Assembly: GCF_008923185.1 (NCBI RefSeq) | Contig: NZ_WBMT01000009.1 | Span: forward strand, 124,001 to 188,000 | DNA: 64,000 nucleotides | Origin: Actinomadura rudentiformis | GTDB taxonomy: Bacteria > Actinomycetota > Actinomycetes > Streptosporangiales > Streptosporangiaceae | Direction of reading: 5' to 3' | Shown: positions 23,289 to 30,635 of the stretch, piece by piece | Layout of the letters: each line of letters starts with the position of its first letter | How positions within the stretch are numbered: the stretch's first letter is position 1 | Program-made: the position numbers and the translations under genes | Notes under the pieces: generated by a model | Told to the model about the DNA's origin: nothing | Databases searched by the model: none | Seen by the model: only the letters and a program-made list of their open reading frames with translations

Positions 23289-25586
23289 TCATGCTGGCAC
23301 CGTCTCGAACCGATCCGCCACGATGCGGAACACCGTGCTCGGACCCGAATTGTCCACCTCCAGGAGTCCGTCGGACGCGATCCGCATCAGCACGTTGTGC
23401 GCCCACGAGCGCGAAGTGTTGCCCGACTCGTCGCGGATCCGCCGCAACTCCTCATCGGAGGCCGTGAACGACAACTCACCGATCTCGAACCGGTGCCGGA
23501 TCCAGTCCTCGACAAGACCGCGCGCGGCCTCCGGCGACATCTTCTTCTTTGGCGCCGCGCCAGCCTTGGGTCGAGGCGCGGGAGGAAGGTCAGGAATCTC
23601 ATCGTCGGGCCCAGCCGTGATCGTTGGGTCAGGATCGTCCGTCTGCGCGTACTCGGCGACAGCGTCACCGGCCTTGTGCAGCTCATCCAGCGCCGCCGGC
23701 AGATCGACGGCCGCGACCTTGACCTCACGCGTCTCGTCCTCGCGCAGCGGCCCGACGATCCCCTTGCGCTCCAGCGCCTCCATCACCCGCACGCAGTCCT
23801 CATGCGACAGCCGCAGACCGCGCTGCAGCATCGCCGTTGACGCGCGCTGCTTGTTGATGACCAGCTCAGCGGCCCGCTCCAGGAGTTCCTGGCCCTCGGG
23901 GATACCGTCCTCGACAGGCTTCGGCGCGTGGGTGCTCGCTCCGTTGACTACGATCCGCTCGGGCGCCGCCGGGGGCATCGGGATCGCCGCAGAAGGCCGC
24001 GCCGCGGACCCCGAAGCGTCAGCGATCTTCTTGGTGAACTCGTCAACGGTCTTCGACGCCGCAGGCCATGCCTCGGCATGCGCGGTGATGTTCGCGTGCG
24101 CTTCCTGATCGGTCTTGCCCCACGACCAGGTACGCAGCCCCATTCCCAGCTTCTCCTCTGGGATCGAGGGCGCATCGAGGTAGGCCTTGCCTTGGTGCTC
24201 GGGGTGGTTCTGCCACAGCTCAGGCGATGCCCCAGCGGCCTTCTGCCGGTCCGAGAGACCAAAGCTGGCCTCGTAGTCGTCGGCGACGCCGAAGCACATC
24301 TTGGCGAGCTGACCGCGGGCGAACGTCGGCATCTGCGTGAAGTCGCTGCGCTGCAGCGACAGGAACATCGAAGCGCCGCCGGACCGGGTCGTGCGCACCG
24401 TCGACTTGAACGTCTCCTCATCCTTGTCGCTGAAGGTGTCGTAGATGTCGGGGAACTCCTCCCACCAGATGATCCAGTAAGTGAGGCCACAGCCAGGCAC
24501 CCACTTCTGGAAGCCACGTGCGGCCAGCCAGTTCGTCCGTTCCTGCAGCTCACCGCGTACGTCGTACAGCAGGGAGCGGGCGCCGGGCGCCGTGGTCTCG
24601 AACCTGTGCAGCGCCGGGCGCAGAGGGCCAAGGGTCTGCTCGCCCTTGGTGATGTCAGCAGCGAGCACCGCACCGTCGAAGCGTGTGATGATCTCCGCGA
24701 GATAGTTCCACGCGCCGCCGATCGACTTGCCCGCCCCCGACATGCCCATCATCTGCACATGATGACCAGGGAGGGTGTGCAGGACCGGTTCCATGTCCTG
24801 CCACAGGCCGGGCCGGAGCGGGTCACCCATGCTGCGTCCGGGCAGGTAGGGACCAGGCCAGCGGATCGGGCGGCGCATCGTCCGCGGGTCTACGGTGATG
24901 AAGTGGGCCTTGCCTGCGTTATCGACGTTCGGCGCGACCTGGAAAGTGCCGCTCGGGACACCGGCCGCGGCCTCCAGCGCGGGAACCTTCTTCTGGACAT
25001 CATCGACGGTCTTACCGTCGGGCACGTCCAACTCTGCCTGGACCTTGTGCTCGGTGGCCTCCTGCGTACGGACGTCGGCGCCCTCAAGCCCGGCTTTGGC
25101 CTTGACCTTGGTGAACAGCCAGCGCAGCGGGTCGTCGCCCGCACTTTCGCTGGGGCTGTTGCGGATGACGGTGCGGAAGTTCCAGCCGAGCGCGAGCGTG
25201 CCACCGAACATGAACCACAGCCCGACGGTCACCCGCGACCACTCATCAACGAACGGGACCCACACGCCGGTGATGTTCGCGACGACGAACCACAGGCCCG
25301 CTCCGGCGCAGGTCAGCGTCGAATGCCAGCGTCCGAGCAATCCACGGTGGTGGGAGATGGCCCACACCAGGAGCGTGAGCGCCACGGTGCACAGCGTCCC
25401 CGCCAGCGTCATCCATGTCGCCGCCGGCGGCTTGCCCCACAGCCAGTGGGAGAACGCGCCGACCAGATAGATGAGGCCGAGCAGGATCCAAGGGCCAACG
25501 AGAACGCCGACCTTCGACACCGCGGCGGCGACGATGCGTTCCATGCCCTCGCGCTGGGCGAGTTCGAAAGTTTGCTTGCGAGCCAT
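23289..25586 (-). CDS. traB: FtsK/SpoIIIE-like conjugative DNA translocase (TraB/TraSA type)
   Basis: A 765-residue protein. Four hydrophobic segments lie in residues 25-140. The ATPase core has Walker A GMSGAGKS (Lys287), a Walker B-like WIIWWEEFPD and an FtsK-type RSDFTQMP segment. At about 565-620 is a gamma-like winged helix (ELVINKQRASTAMLQRGL...EALERKGIVGP), the domain that reads 8-base DNA repeats in FtsK and TraB. A further winged helix closes the protein (about 695-760). TraB proteins move double-stranded DNA between mycelial cells as hexamers. The ATG overlaps the upstream stop (TAATG). Confidence 0.88.
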   Translation of the reverse strand: MARKQTFELAQREGMERIVAAAVSKVGVLVGPWILLGLIYLVGAFSHWLWGKPPAATWMTLAGTLCTVALTLLVWAISHHRGLLGRWHSTLTCAGAGLWFVVANITGVWVPFVDEWSRVTVGLWFMFGGTLALGWNFRTVIRNSPSESAGDDPLRWLFTKVKAKAGLEGADVRTQEATEHKVQAELDVPDGKTVDDVQKKVPALEAAAGVPSGTFQVAPNVDNAGKAHFITVDPRTMRRPIRWPGPYLPGRSMGDPLRPGLWQDMEPVLHTLPGHHVQMMGMSGAGKSIGGAWNYLAEIITRFDGAVLAADITKGEQTLGPLRPALHRFETTAPGARSLLYDVRGELQERTNWLAARGFQKWVPGCGLTYWIIWWEEFPDIYDTFSDKDEETFKSTVRTTRSGGASMFLSLQRSDFTQMPTFARGQLAKMCFGVADDYEASFGLSDRQKAAGASPELWQNHPEHQGKAYLDAPSIPEEKLGMGLRTWSWGKTDQEAHANITAHAEAWPAASKTVDEFTKKIADASGSAARPSAAIPMPPAAPERIVVNGASTHAPKPVEDGIPEGQELLERAAELVINKQRASTAMLQRGLRLSHEDCVRVMEALERKGIVGPLREDETREVKVAAVDLPAALDELHKAGDAVAEYAQTDDPDPTITAGPDDEIPDLPPAPRPKAGAAPKKKMSPEAARGLVEDWIRHRFEIGELSFTASDEELRRIRDESGNTSRSWAHNVLMRIASDGLLEVDNSGPSTVFRIVADRFETVPA

Positions 25587-25948
25587 TACAGATCGACCTC
25601 ACCCTTGTACGGGTCTTTCTTGGGCGGGCTGGCCTCGATGAACTCCCGCCGGTACTGCAGACTGAACTTCACCACTTCGGCGGACAGGCCGCGGCACAGG
25701 TCACGAGCCCGCTTCAACCGGTAGGCAACCAGGAAGGACCGGGCGCGCACGTTCACGCCGGCCAGCCGAGGATGGCCTTTCAGCTTCAGGATGGCCAGCC
25801 GGGCACGCTCGGAGCTGATGTCCAGCTCAGAGGCCATATCGCGTGCCAGTTGCTGGTTCGCTTTCGAGTAGAGCACGATGTCCGCGGCGATCTCCCCGGC
25901 GAACGGGATATCACCGAGGCTGTCGATGCGGCGCTCAGCGGATGACAT
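25586..25948 (-). CDS. Transfer-region protein, paralogue of the next gene
   Basis: A 120-residue, mostly helical protein whose stop overlaps the translocase start. It aligns over its length with the product of 25953-26273: both open with a DI/GI-x-F-(A/S)-G segment, share (S/F)ELD near the middle and a basic helix ending in RLKRA. No membrane segment or catalytic motif is seen. The pair is placed between the SpdB-like membrane genes and the translocase, so a part in the transfer apparatus or in spreading is likely. No family recognised. Confidence 0.6.
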   Translation of the reverse strand: MSSAERRIDSLGDIPFAGEIAADIVLYSKANQQLARDMASELDISSERARLAILKLKGHPRLAGVNVRARSFLVAYRLKRARDLCRGLSAEVVKFSLQYRREFIEASPPKKDPYKGEVDL

Positions 25949-25952
25949 CGAT

Positions 25953-26273
25953 CTACCTCGCCTGGTTGAGGATGTGTTTTTCGTAGGCCTGGTAGAACTT
26001 GCGACCTTCTTCGGCGATGCCGTGGGCCATCTCCTGGGCGCGCTTGAGGCGCTTGGCCACGCGCCGGGCCTTCCACTTGGCGTTCAAGCCGAACAGCAGG
26101 GGATTGCCGTACATAGCCTCAAGGGAGGCCTGGACCTCCGCAGACGCCATGTCCAGCTCGAAGCTCCAGCGCTGCCCGAGCACGTAGAGCTGCTGGGCGT
26201 AGGCGAAAAACGCCTCACCGAGGGGTCCAGAAAATTGGATGCCGGCCAGTTCGTCGATGTTGCGGGTACCCAT
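25953..26273 (-). CDS. Transfer-region protein, paralogue of the preceding entry
   Basis: A 106-residue helical protein (LAGIQFSGPLGEAFFAYAQQL; SFELDMASAEVQASLEAM; KARRVAKRLKRAQEMAHGIAEEG). The similarity to its neighbour at 25586 covers about 95 residues without large gaps, so a tandem duplication and divergence is likely. ATG 26273 was chosen; five bases separate the two genes. A helical protein with a basic face could bind nucleic acid or the cytoplasmic side of the translocase. Function unknown. Confidence 0.6.
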   Translation of the reverse strand: MGTRNIDELAGIQFSGPLGEAFFAYAQQLYVLGQRWSFELDMASAEVQASLEAMYGNPLLFGLNAKWKARRVAKRLKRAQEMAHGIAEEGRKFYQAYEKHILNQAR

Positions 26274-26279
26274 GGCGAG

Positions 26280-26492
26280 TCACCATCTCCTTCGCCACGC
26301 GATGGGGGACCTGAACCGGGGCAGCGGGACCCCGACCCCGAGCACGATCCCGAAGGCCAGGACCGCCAGGACTTGAGCGATCACATGGGGCATGATCGCG
26401 ACGGCGGCGAGATAGGCGGCGAGCGCAGCTGCGAGCGCGCGACCCAGATAGCGCGCCCATCGAGTCCTGGGCCATCCGCGTGGGCGACCCAT
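26280..26492 (-). CDS. Small SpdB-like membrane protein
   Basis: A 70-residue protein with two hydrophobic helices (about residues 18-36 and 38-54) flanked by Arg-rich ends (GRPRGWPRTRWARYLGRA; PRFRSPIAWRRRW). Its start overlaps the stop of the DUF2637-like gene. Small basic two-helix proteins of this sort are encoded next to traB in Streptomyces plasmids and integrative elements as Spd spreading proteins. Identification is by context and topology. Confidence 0.6.
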   Translation of the reverse strand: MGRPRGWPRTRWARYLGRALAAALAAYLAAVAIMPHVIAQVLAVLAFGIVLGVGVPLPRFRSPIAWRRRW

Positions 26493-27643
26493 CAGGACTC
26501 ACCCCACTCAGGCGAACCACCGAGGCCGGCGCCGATGGGGCTAACGCGCTGCCCGTTCAGACCGGAGAGTCCGGTGGGTGCAAAACCGGGACTGAAGCCT
26601 TCGAATCGAGCATCCTTCGATGGAGGAGCCGAGTCCTGGATTCGGACCTGGAGGTCCGGGCCAGCGGTGAACGAGGTCCGGAGCTTCTGACCGATTGCGT
26701 TTGCCCGACTCTTGCCGATCTTGAGTTTGGCGGCTAGGTCATCGTTACGGATCAGCGTCTCCGCCTGCTCGAACTGCTCCCTGGCGAGAGCGATCGCCTG
26801 AGCGAAAACTTCGGGCGATTCACCGTCAGGACGCAGCCGGTCCCTCAGGTCCCAGATCAGGTCCCACTGAGCACGACTCAGGTCTTCCGAGTCCTCTGAT
26901 TCCGGCACCTCAGACCTCCGCGCTTCCACGAGGTCGGAGGATGCCTTCGCTGTGAGCTCGGCGAGCGCGGTGGAGACCCAGTCCCCAACCGCTGCCTGAA
27001 GATCAAGACTGTGCAGGACCGTGGACGGCAGCTGGCCGGTCGCGAGCTGGTGCCGGAGCGTCAGGGGAACGAGCTTCCGGACCTGGCGCCAGCGGTCCTT
27101 GCCGTAGTGGGCGACGAGCAGAGTCCTGGCGTGGAGGATCGCGGACTCCCGGGTCAGCGCCTCGGCGTAGGAGGTGACCTCCCACAGCACCATGCGGCGC
27201 TTCAGCATGGCGGTGCGGATCGGGGACAAGACCCAGCGGGAGGCCCGGATCTTGTCCATTGCCGGCGCTGAGTCCTTGCGGGCCCAGCGGCGGGCGGCCT
27301 CGACGATGATGACCGCGAGCGCCGGCATGAGGCCGTGCAGCCCGCGGTCCAGCCAGGATCCGTCGGTGATGGCTCCGTTGGCGACGACGGTGATGCCGGT
27401 GAGGATCCAAGCTGACCCGCGGAGCCAGATGTTGGGACGCAGCCAGTCGAGCAGGAGCAGCGCGAAGATGGCGACGTCCAGGCCAAGCGGCAGCGACGGC
27501 CCCCACAGCCATTGATGCTCGCCGGCGTAGCGGCTCAGGGTGTCGAAGCTGGTGGCGGTGCCGTTCGCGAAGACGATGACACCCGCGAGAAGCGCGATCC
27601 CGTACCCTGCACCGCGGCCGATCTGGTGCTTCCTGCTGGTCAT
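26492..27643 (-). CDS. DUF2637/SpdB2-like membrane protein
   Basis: A 383-residue protein. The N-terminal 125 residues hold four membrane helices (GIALLAGVIVFANGTATSFDTL; LPLGLDVAIFALLLLDWL; WILTGITVVANGAI; LMPALAVIIVEAARRW), the DUF2637 pattern found in SpdB-type proteins of actinomycete transfer regions. The cytoplasmic remainder is helical and ends in a winged-helix-like segment (LIRNDDLAAKLKIGKSRANAIGQKLR) and a Gly/Pro-rich tail. It overlaps both neighbours by a few bases, so the run is one operon. It probably helps plasmid spread through hyphal cross-walls. Confidence 0.75.
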   Translation of the reverse strand: MTSRKHQIGRGAGYGIALLAGVIVFANGTATSFDTLSRYAGEHQWLWGPSLPLGLDVAIFALLLLDWLRPNIWLRGSAWILTGITVVANGAITDGSWLDRGLHGLMPALAVIIVEAARRWARKDSAPAMDKIRASRWVLSPIRTAMLKRRMVLWEVTSYAEALTRESAILHARTLLVAHYGKDRWRQVRKLVPLTLRHQLATGQLPSTVLHSLDLQAAVGDWVSTALAELTAKASSDLVEARRSEVPESEDSEDLSRAQWDLIWDLRDRLRPDGESPEVFAQAIALAREQFEQAETLIRNDDLAAKLKIGKSRANAIGQKLRTSFTAGPDLQVRIQDSAPPSKDARFEGFSPGFAPTGLSGLNGQRVSPIGAGLGGSPEWGES

Positions 27644-27924
27644 AGCTGCACGTCCATCCGAGGTGCGAAGGGGGCAGGTTTGCGCGCCGGACTGGACGCG
27701 GCCTGTTGCGTCCTGGTGAGCACCCGTGCGCGCCGGGCATAGCCGACCGCGAGAAGGGTGGCGAATCCGGCCCAGGCGAGGAGCCCCGTGAGTGTGAGTG
27801 CCGACAGGGTGACGGGAGTGTCAGCGAGCAGATAGATCACGGTGGTGAGGGCACTGAGGGTGATGACTCGGCCGATGATGGCCGTGTGTCGTGATGTCGC
27901 TACGGACTGGTTACGCTTGCTCAT
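27640..27924 (-). CDS. Small SpdB3-like membrane protein
   Basis: A 94-residue protein with two membrane helices (about residues 18-34 and 42-63) and a basic, Pro-rich tail (GYARRARVLTRTQQAASSPARKPAP). ATG 27924; the stop overlaps the next gene by ATGA. As the first gene after a strong hairpin it probably begins the transfer operon that runs down to the translocase. Family assignment is by context. Confidence 0.55.
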   Translation of the reverse strand: MSKRNQSVATSRHTAIIGRVITLSALTTVIYLLADTPVTLSALTLTGLLAWAGFATLLAVGYARRARVLTRTQQAASSPARKPAPFAPRMDVQL

Positions 27925-27947
27925 GGGTTGGACCCCCTAGTGGTCCG

Positions 27948-27992
27948 ATCAAGGCCTCTGGCCGGGCGGTAGGGTCGCCCGACCGGAGGCCG
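27948..27992. terminator. Strong hairpin between transfer-region genes
   Basis: A GC-rich stem (GGCCTC-TGGCCGGGCG paired with CGCCCGACC-GGAGGCC, GTAGGGT loop). It lies between the gene ending at 28022 and the one starting at 27924 on the minus strand, and may attenuate read-through into the transfer operon. Confidence 0.65.
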
Positions 27993-28021
27993 CCTTGCTG
28001 TCTGAAGCCCGCAGCCCCGGA

Positions 28022-28288
28022 CTACGGGGAAGCCTCCCGCCCTTCTGGGAGGTTGCTGTCCGGGGCTGCGGAGTCCGGTGGGATGAACGCGGTGCCGCCG
28101 AACACCGACTTTGCGGCCTCGCCGTAGTCAGCGCCGGGCAGGAACAGCCGATACTGCGTGGTGTTGGGTCTGCACACCGTCCACCAGCCGGATTGATCTC
28201 TGTCGGCGTAGAACGACTCCAGCACGGCACCGTCAGGGGCCACGCCGAAGTAGATGCCGTTCGACGTCCTCATGATGCGGAGTTTCAT
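28022..28288 (-). CDS. Hypothetical protein (88 aa)
   Basis: ATG 28288 was chosen because GGAGCAAGGG lies just upstream; the frame is open further but the added part overlaps the hairpin element. The product is beta-rich at the start (KLRIMRTSNGIYFGVAPDGAVLESFYADRDQSGWWTVCRPN) and ends in an acidic, Pro-rich tail. No family recognised. It stands alone between two hairpin elements. Confidence 0.5.
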   Translation of the reverse strand: MKLRIMRTSNGIYFGVAPDGAVLESFYADRDQSGWWTVCRPNTTQYRLFLPGADYGEAAKSVFGGTAFIPPDSAAPDSNLPEGREASP

Positions 28289-28384
28289 CCCTTGCTCCAG
28301 GACGACGCGAGTTGCGGTAAGTGGCTGCGCGACCGGGACGAGGTGCGCCCCTGGCATCCCGGCCGCGCAGCTCCTGGGGGGAAC

Positions 28385-28519
28385 GGTTGCGCCATCGGAG
28401 GGTGTGGAGCCGATGGCGCAACCACCTGTGGTCTGTGTCGCTGTCGGAGTTGTCTGCAGTGGGGCCGCCACGTACCAGTCCCGGCCAGGCCCCGGTACGT
28501 GACGACCCCACCGCAGACA
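28385..28519 (-). other. Two consecutive long hairpins in a non-coding gap
   Basis: The first (28451-28476 with 28494-28519) has 26-base arms that differ at three places; on minus-strand RNA each of the three is a G-U pair, so the stem is unbroken. The second (28385-28398 with 28410-28423) has perfect 14-base arms and an 11-base loop. They fill the gap 28289-28533, where no gene is seen, and would form the leader of the downstream minus-strand gene. Possible roles: structured leader, small RNA, or single-strand replication or transfer origin. Confidence 0.6.
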
Positions 28520-28533
28520 GCTCCCATGGAGCG

Positions 28534-28854
28534 CTAGACCCTGGCGGCTTCGGACTTGGCCTGGTGCCGCTCGTTGAACTCGGTCATCTTGCGCATCTGG
28601 AATCGGAGGTTCTCGACCAGCTCAGCGGGGTTCTCGCCGTGCACGGTCTGGGCGCAGCCGGCGCTGATCTGCTCATCGGTGAGGCGGGCGGGGTTGACCG
28701 CGTACAGCTTGCCGGTGTCGGAGGCCCAGGTGCTCCATCCGCCGGTGAGTTCGCGGATCACGCCCTTGAGGCGGTAGGCGACGCGCTGGGCTTCTGCGGT
28801 GGCGGCGTCGATGCTGACGGGTGTGACGTCATCGGACGCACCGTCTTGCGTCAT
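28534..28854 (-). CDS. Hypothetical protein (106 aa)
   Basis: ATG 28854 gives a soluble, helix-rich protein with one central motif region (AYRLKGVIRELTGGWSTWASDTGKLYAV) and a charged C-terminal helix (NLRFQMRKMTEFNERHQAK). It is divergent from the DUF5753 regulator gene, sharing a 212-base intergenic region. No family recognised; similar short proteins sit beside XRE-DUF5753 genes in actinomycetes, but that is a general observation. Confidence 0.5.
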   Translation of the reverse strand: MTQDGASDDVTPVSIDAATAEAQRVAYRLKGVIRELTGGWSTWASDTGKLYAVNPARLTDEQISAGCAQTVHGENPAELVENLRFQMRKMTEFNERHQAKSEAARV

Positions 28855-29066
28855 GGGGATCACTTCCGGTGACAGCCTCCGCGAAACAGGACTTGGAGGC
28901 TCGGTGGCTAGGTACCCCCCCATCGTGGGCCAACCGTGCGAGAATTTCAATACGACAATCAAAGTACGACCGTTTCGTGCGGTGATGACCAGATCACTGC
29001 GTGTCGGAGGCGTGTATGGCGGCTACGATCGCTTCACCCACCGTGACAGGAAGGGCGACCGTACCT
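28855..29066. promoter_or_regulatory. Divergent promoter region with TACGAC repeats
   Basis: This gap separates two divergent genes. It has an AT-rich core (about 28941-28970) with TACGAC at 28951 and 28965, 14 bases apart, next to CGTTTCGTGCG. Lower GC than its surroundings and the repeats suggest promoters and a regulator site, probably for the DUF5753 protein. Confidence 0.45.
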
Positions 29067-29933
29067 ATGCCAGGGTCACGCCAAAGCCCCACACTCCGCC
29101 GCCGACGCCTATCCACCGAGCTTCGCGTGCTCCGCGAGTCGATCGGCATGACCAGCGTCGAAGCCACCAAGCGCCTCGAATGGGGCGGCGGGAAGCTCAC
29201 GAAGATGGAGCGCCGGGAATGGGTACGTCCCAACCCGCGTGACATCCAGGATCTCTGCGACCTGTACGGCGTCACCGACGAACGCCAGCGCGAGTATCTG
29301 ATCACACTCGCCAGGCAGGGCCGCGAGCGTGGGTGGTGGCATTCCTACCGGGACATGCTCTCGGAGGAGTACACCACCTACATCGGCCTTGAGGCCGGTG
29401 CGGCGACCGTCTTCGTCGCCGACCTGGTCGTCATTCCGGGACTCCTCCAGACCGAAGCCTACGCCCGTGCCGTCGTCGTCGGCGGCCCTGCTGAGATCAC
29501 AGCCGAGCAGATCGACCGCAAGGTCAAGCTACGCATGGAACGGCAGAAGCTCATCACGCGCCCCGATGACCCGCTGAGGCTATGGGTCGTCATCGACGAA
29601 GCGGCGCTCCATCGCGAAGTAGGCAGCTCAGATGTGATGCGCGAACAGTTGAACCACATCTGCGAGTTGGCGGCACTGGCGCGAGTTACCGTCCAGGTGA
29701 TCCCGTTCAAGGCCGGCGCTCACGCCGCGGCCTCTGGCGCGTTCGCGATCCTCCAGTTCCCCGAAGAGGAGGACCCGGATGCCGTCTATGTCGAGAACCC
29801 GGCCGGCGAGTTGTTCGTGGAGCTCCCGGACGAGGTTGAGCGATTCCACACGGCCTACCGTCGCCTTCAGGCAACAGCGCTGAGCCACGAAGCTAGCATC
29901 AACCTGATTACGGATTACGCTGCAAAGACCTGA
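29067..29933 (+). CDS. XRE-family regulator with DUF5753
   Basis: A 288-residue regulator. An N-terminal helix-turn-helix (LRVLRESIGMTSVEATKRLEWGGGKLTKMERRE) is followed by a DUF5753 domain from about residue 90 (YIGLEAGAATVFVADLVVIPGLLQTEAYARAV; DEAALHREVGSSDVMREQLNHI; VQVIPFKAGAHAAASGAF). Such proteins pair with DUF397 proteins, as in the BldB/WhiJ-type systems of streptomycetes, and affect development. ATG 29067 was chosen over an earlier in-frame ATG at 29001 because the bases around it match those of the DUF397 start exactly. Confidence 0.9.
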   Translation: MPGSRQSPTLRRRRLSTELRVLRESIGMTSVEATKRLEWGGGKLTKMERREWVRPNPRDIQDLCDLYGVTDERQREYLITLARQGRERGWWHSYRDMLSEEYTTYIGLEAGAATVFVADLVVIPGLLQTEAYARAVVVGGPAEITAEQIDRKVKLRMERQKLITRPDDPLRLWVVIDEAALHREVGSSDVMREQLNHICELAALARVTVQVIPFKAGAHAAASGAFAILQFPEEEDPDAVYVENPAGELFVELPDEVERFHTAYRRLQATALSHEASINLITDYAAKT

Positions 29934-29962
29934 CCACATCCCTACGACGAGAGACCGTACCT

Positions 29963-30169
29963 ATGCCAACCGCTCACTTCCCCGCGCCCGACGACTGGCG
30001 CAAGAGCAGCCGCAGCAAGCAGCAAGGCGAATGCGTCGAGGTCGCCGACCTTCCTGCAGGAATCGCTGTGCGCGACTCCAAGGACCAGGAAGGCGGAATC
30101 CTCCGCCTGCGCCGCTCAGCGTTCGCTCACCTCGCCGCACGCATCAACACCGGCGAGTTCGACCTCTAG
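29963..30169 (+). CDS. DUF397 protein, partner of the XRE-DUF5753 regulator
   Basis: A 68-residue protein with the DUF397 marks: WRKSSRSKQQGECVEVADLP, AVRDSKDQEGGILRL and a closing FAHLAARINTGEFDL. It starts 29 bases after the regulator stop. Both genes share the 16 bases GACCGTACCTATGCCA around their start codons. DUF397 proteins are small partners that counteract or tune DUF5753 regulators. This pair may work as a switch for the element. Confidence 0.92.
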   Translation: MPTAHFPAPDDWRKSSRSKQQGECVEVADLPAGIAVRDSKDQEGGILRLRRSAFAHLAARINTGEFDL

Positions 30170-30182
30170 CCACGACAAGCAC

Positions 30183-30212
30183 AGAGCCCCCGGCCGTATG
30201 GCCGGGGGCTCT
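30183..30212 (+). terminator. Terminator after the DUF397 gene
   Basis: A perfect stem AGAGCCCCCGGCC / GGCCGGGGGCTCT with a GTAT loop, starting 13 bases after the DUF397 stop. No T-run follows, which is usual in actinomycetes. Confidence 0.8.
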
Positions 30213-30231
30213 GGCGTACCTATACCGCCAC

Positions 30232-30501
30232 CTACGATACGCCGTCCTCGGAGGAGATAGGCATTGGCAGATATCCAAGCTGCCTCGCGCACATTGCCGC
30301 GCACGCCCTGACCTGGCGCCCCGTCGACTTGGCCGTGCCGACGACGACGGACTCCGGTGTCGGGCGACCGTCCAGCGAGACAAGTGGCGTGAAGCAGACG
30401 ACACACGCATGCCCACTGGCTTGCGGGCCTGTCAGCCCCGGGAAGACGTGGCCGTCGGCGAGGACTTGTGGCGGGACGGGCTGGCAGCGACCGGGAACCA
30501 T
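30232..30501 (-). CDS. Hypothetical zinc-site protein next to the attachment site
   Basis: ATG 30501 has AGGAG nine bases upstream. The 89-residue product has CVVC near residue 35 and CAAMC near residue 70, with strands between them (SVVVGTAKSTGRQVRAC), suggesting one zinc site. It is the last element gene before the tRNA remnant, a place often held by excisionase or directionality genes, but it lacks an obvious helix-turn-helix. Function unknown. Confidence 0.5.
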   Translation of the reverse strand: MVPGRCQPVPPQVLADGHVFPGLTGPQASGHACVVCFTPLVSLDGRPTPESVVVGTAKSTGRQVRACAAMCARQLGYLPMPISSEDGVS

Positions 30502-30542
30502 CGGATTCGTCTCCTGGAGAGGTGAAGACGGACCCGGCGATT

Positions 30543-30635
30543 GAGCATCGGATTCTCCGCATGCAGGTGGCGAACTTCCTGCGAAAACCCTCATCGCATG
30601 CAGGTTAACCTGCGAGAATTAGAAGTCCGATGCTC
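30543..30635. repeat. Repeat cluster at the element end (candidate integrase/excisionase arm sites)
   Basis: GAGCATCGGA (30543-30552) is an exact inverted copy of part of the tRNA remnant (30626-30635). Between them CGCATGCAGGT is present twice (30558 and 30595), each followed by CCTGCGA (30578 and 30609), so each unit is itself an inverted repeat with a 10- or 3-base spacer after the shared T. The second contains the perfect palindrome GCAGGTTAACCTGC. Confidence 0.65.

Noticed and set aside
23928..25724. 598-codon plus-strand open frame over traB
   Set aside because: The minus strand encodes a clear FtsK/TraB protein with Walker A and gamma-like domain; the plus frame is Arg-rich shadow sequence.
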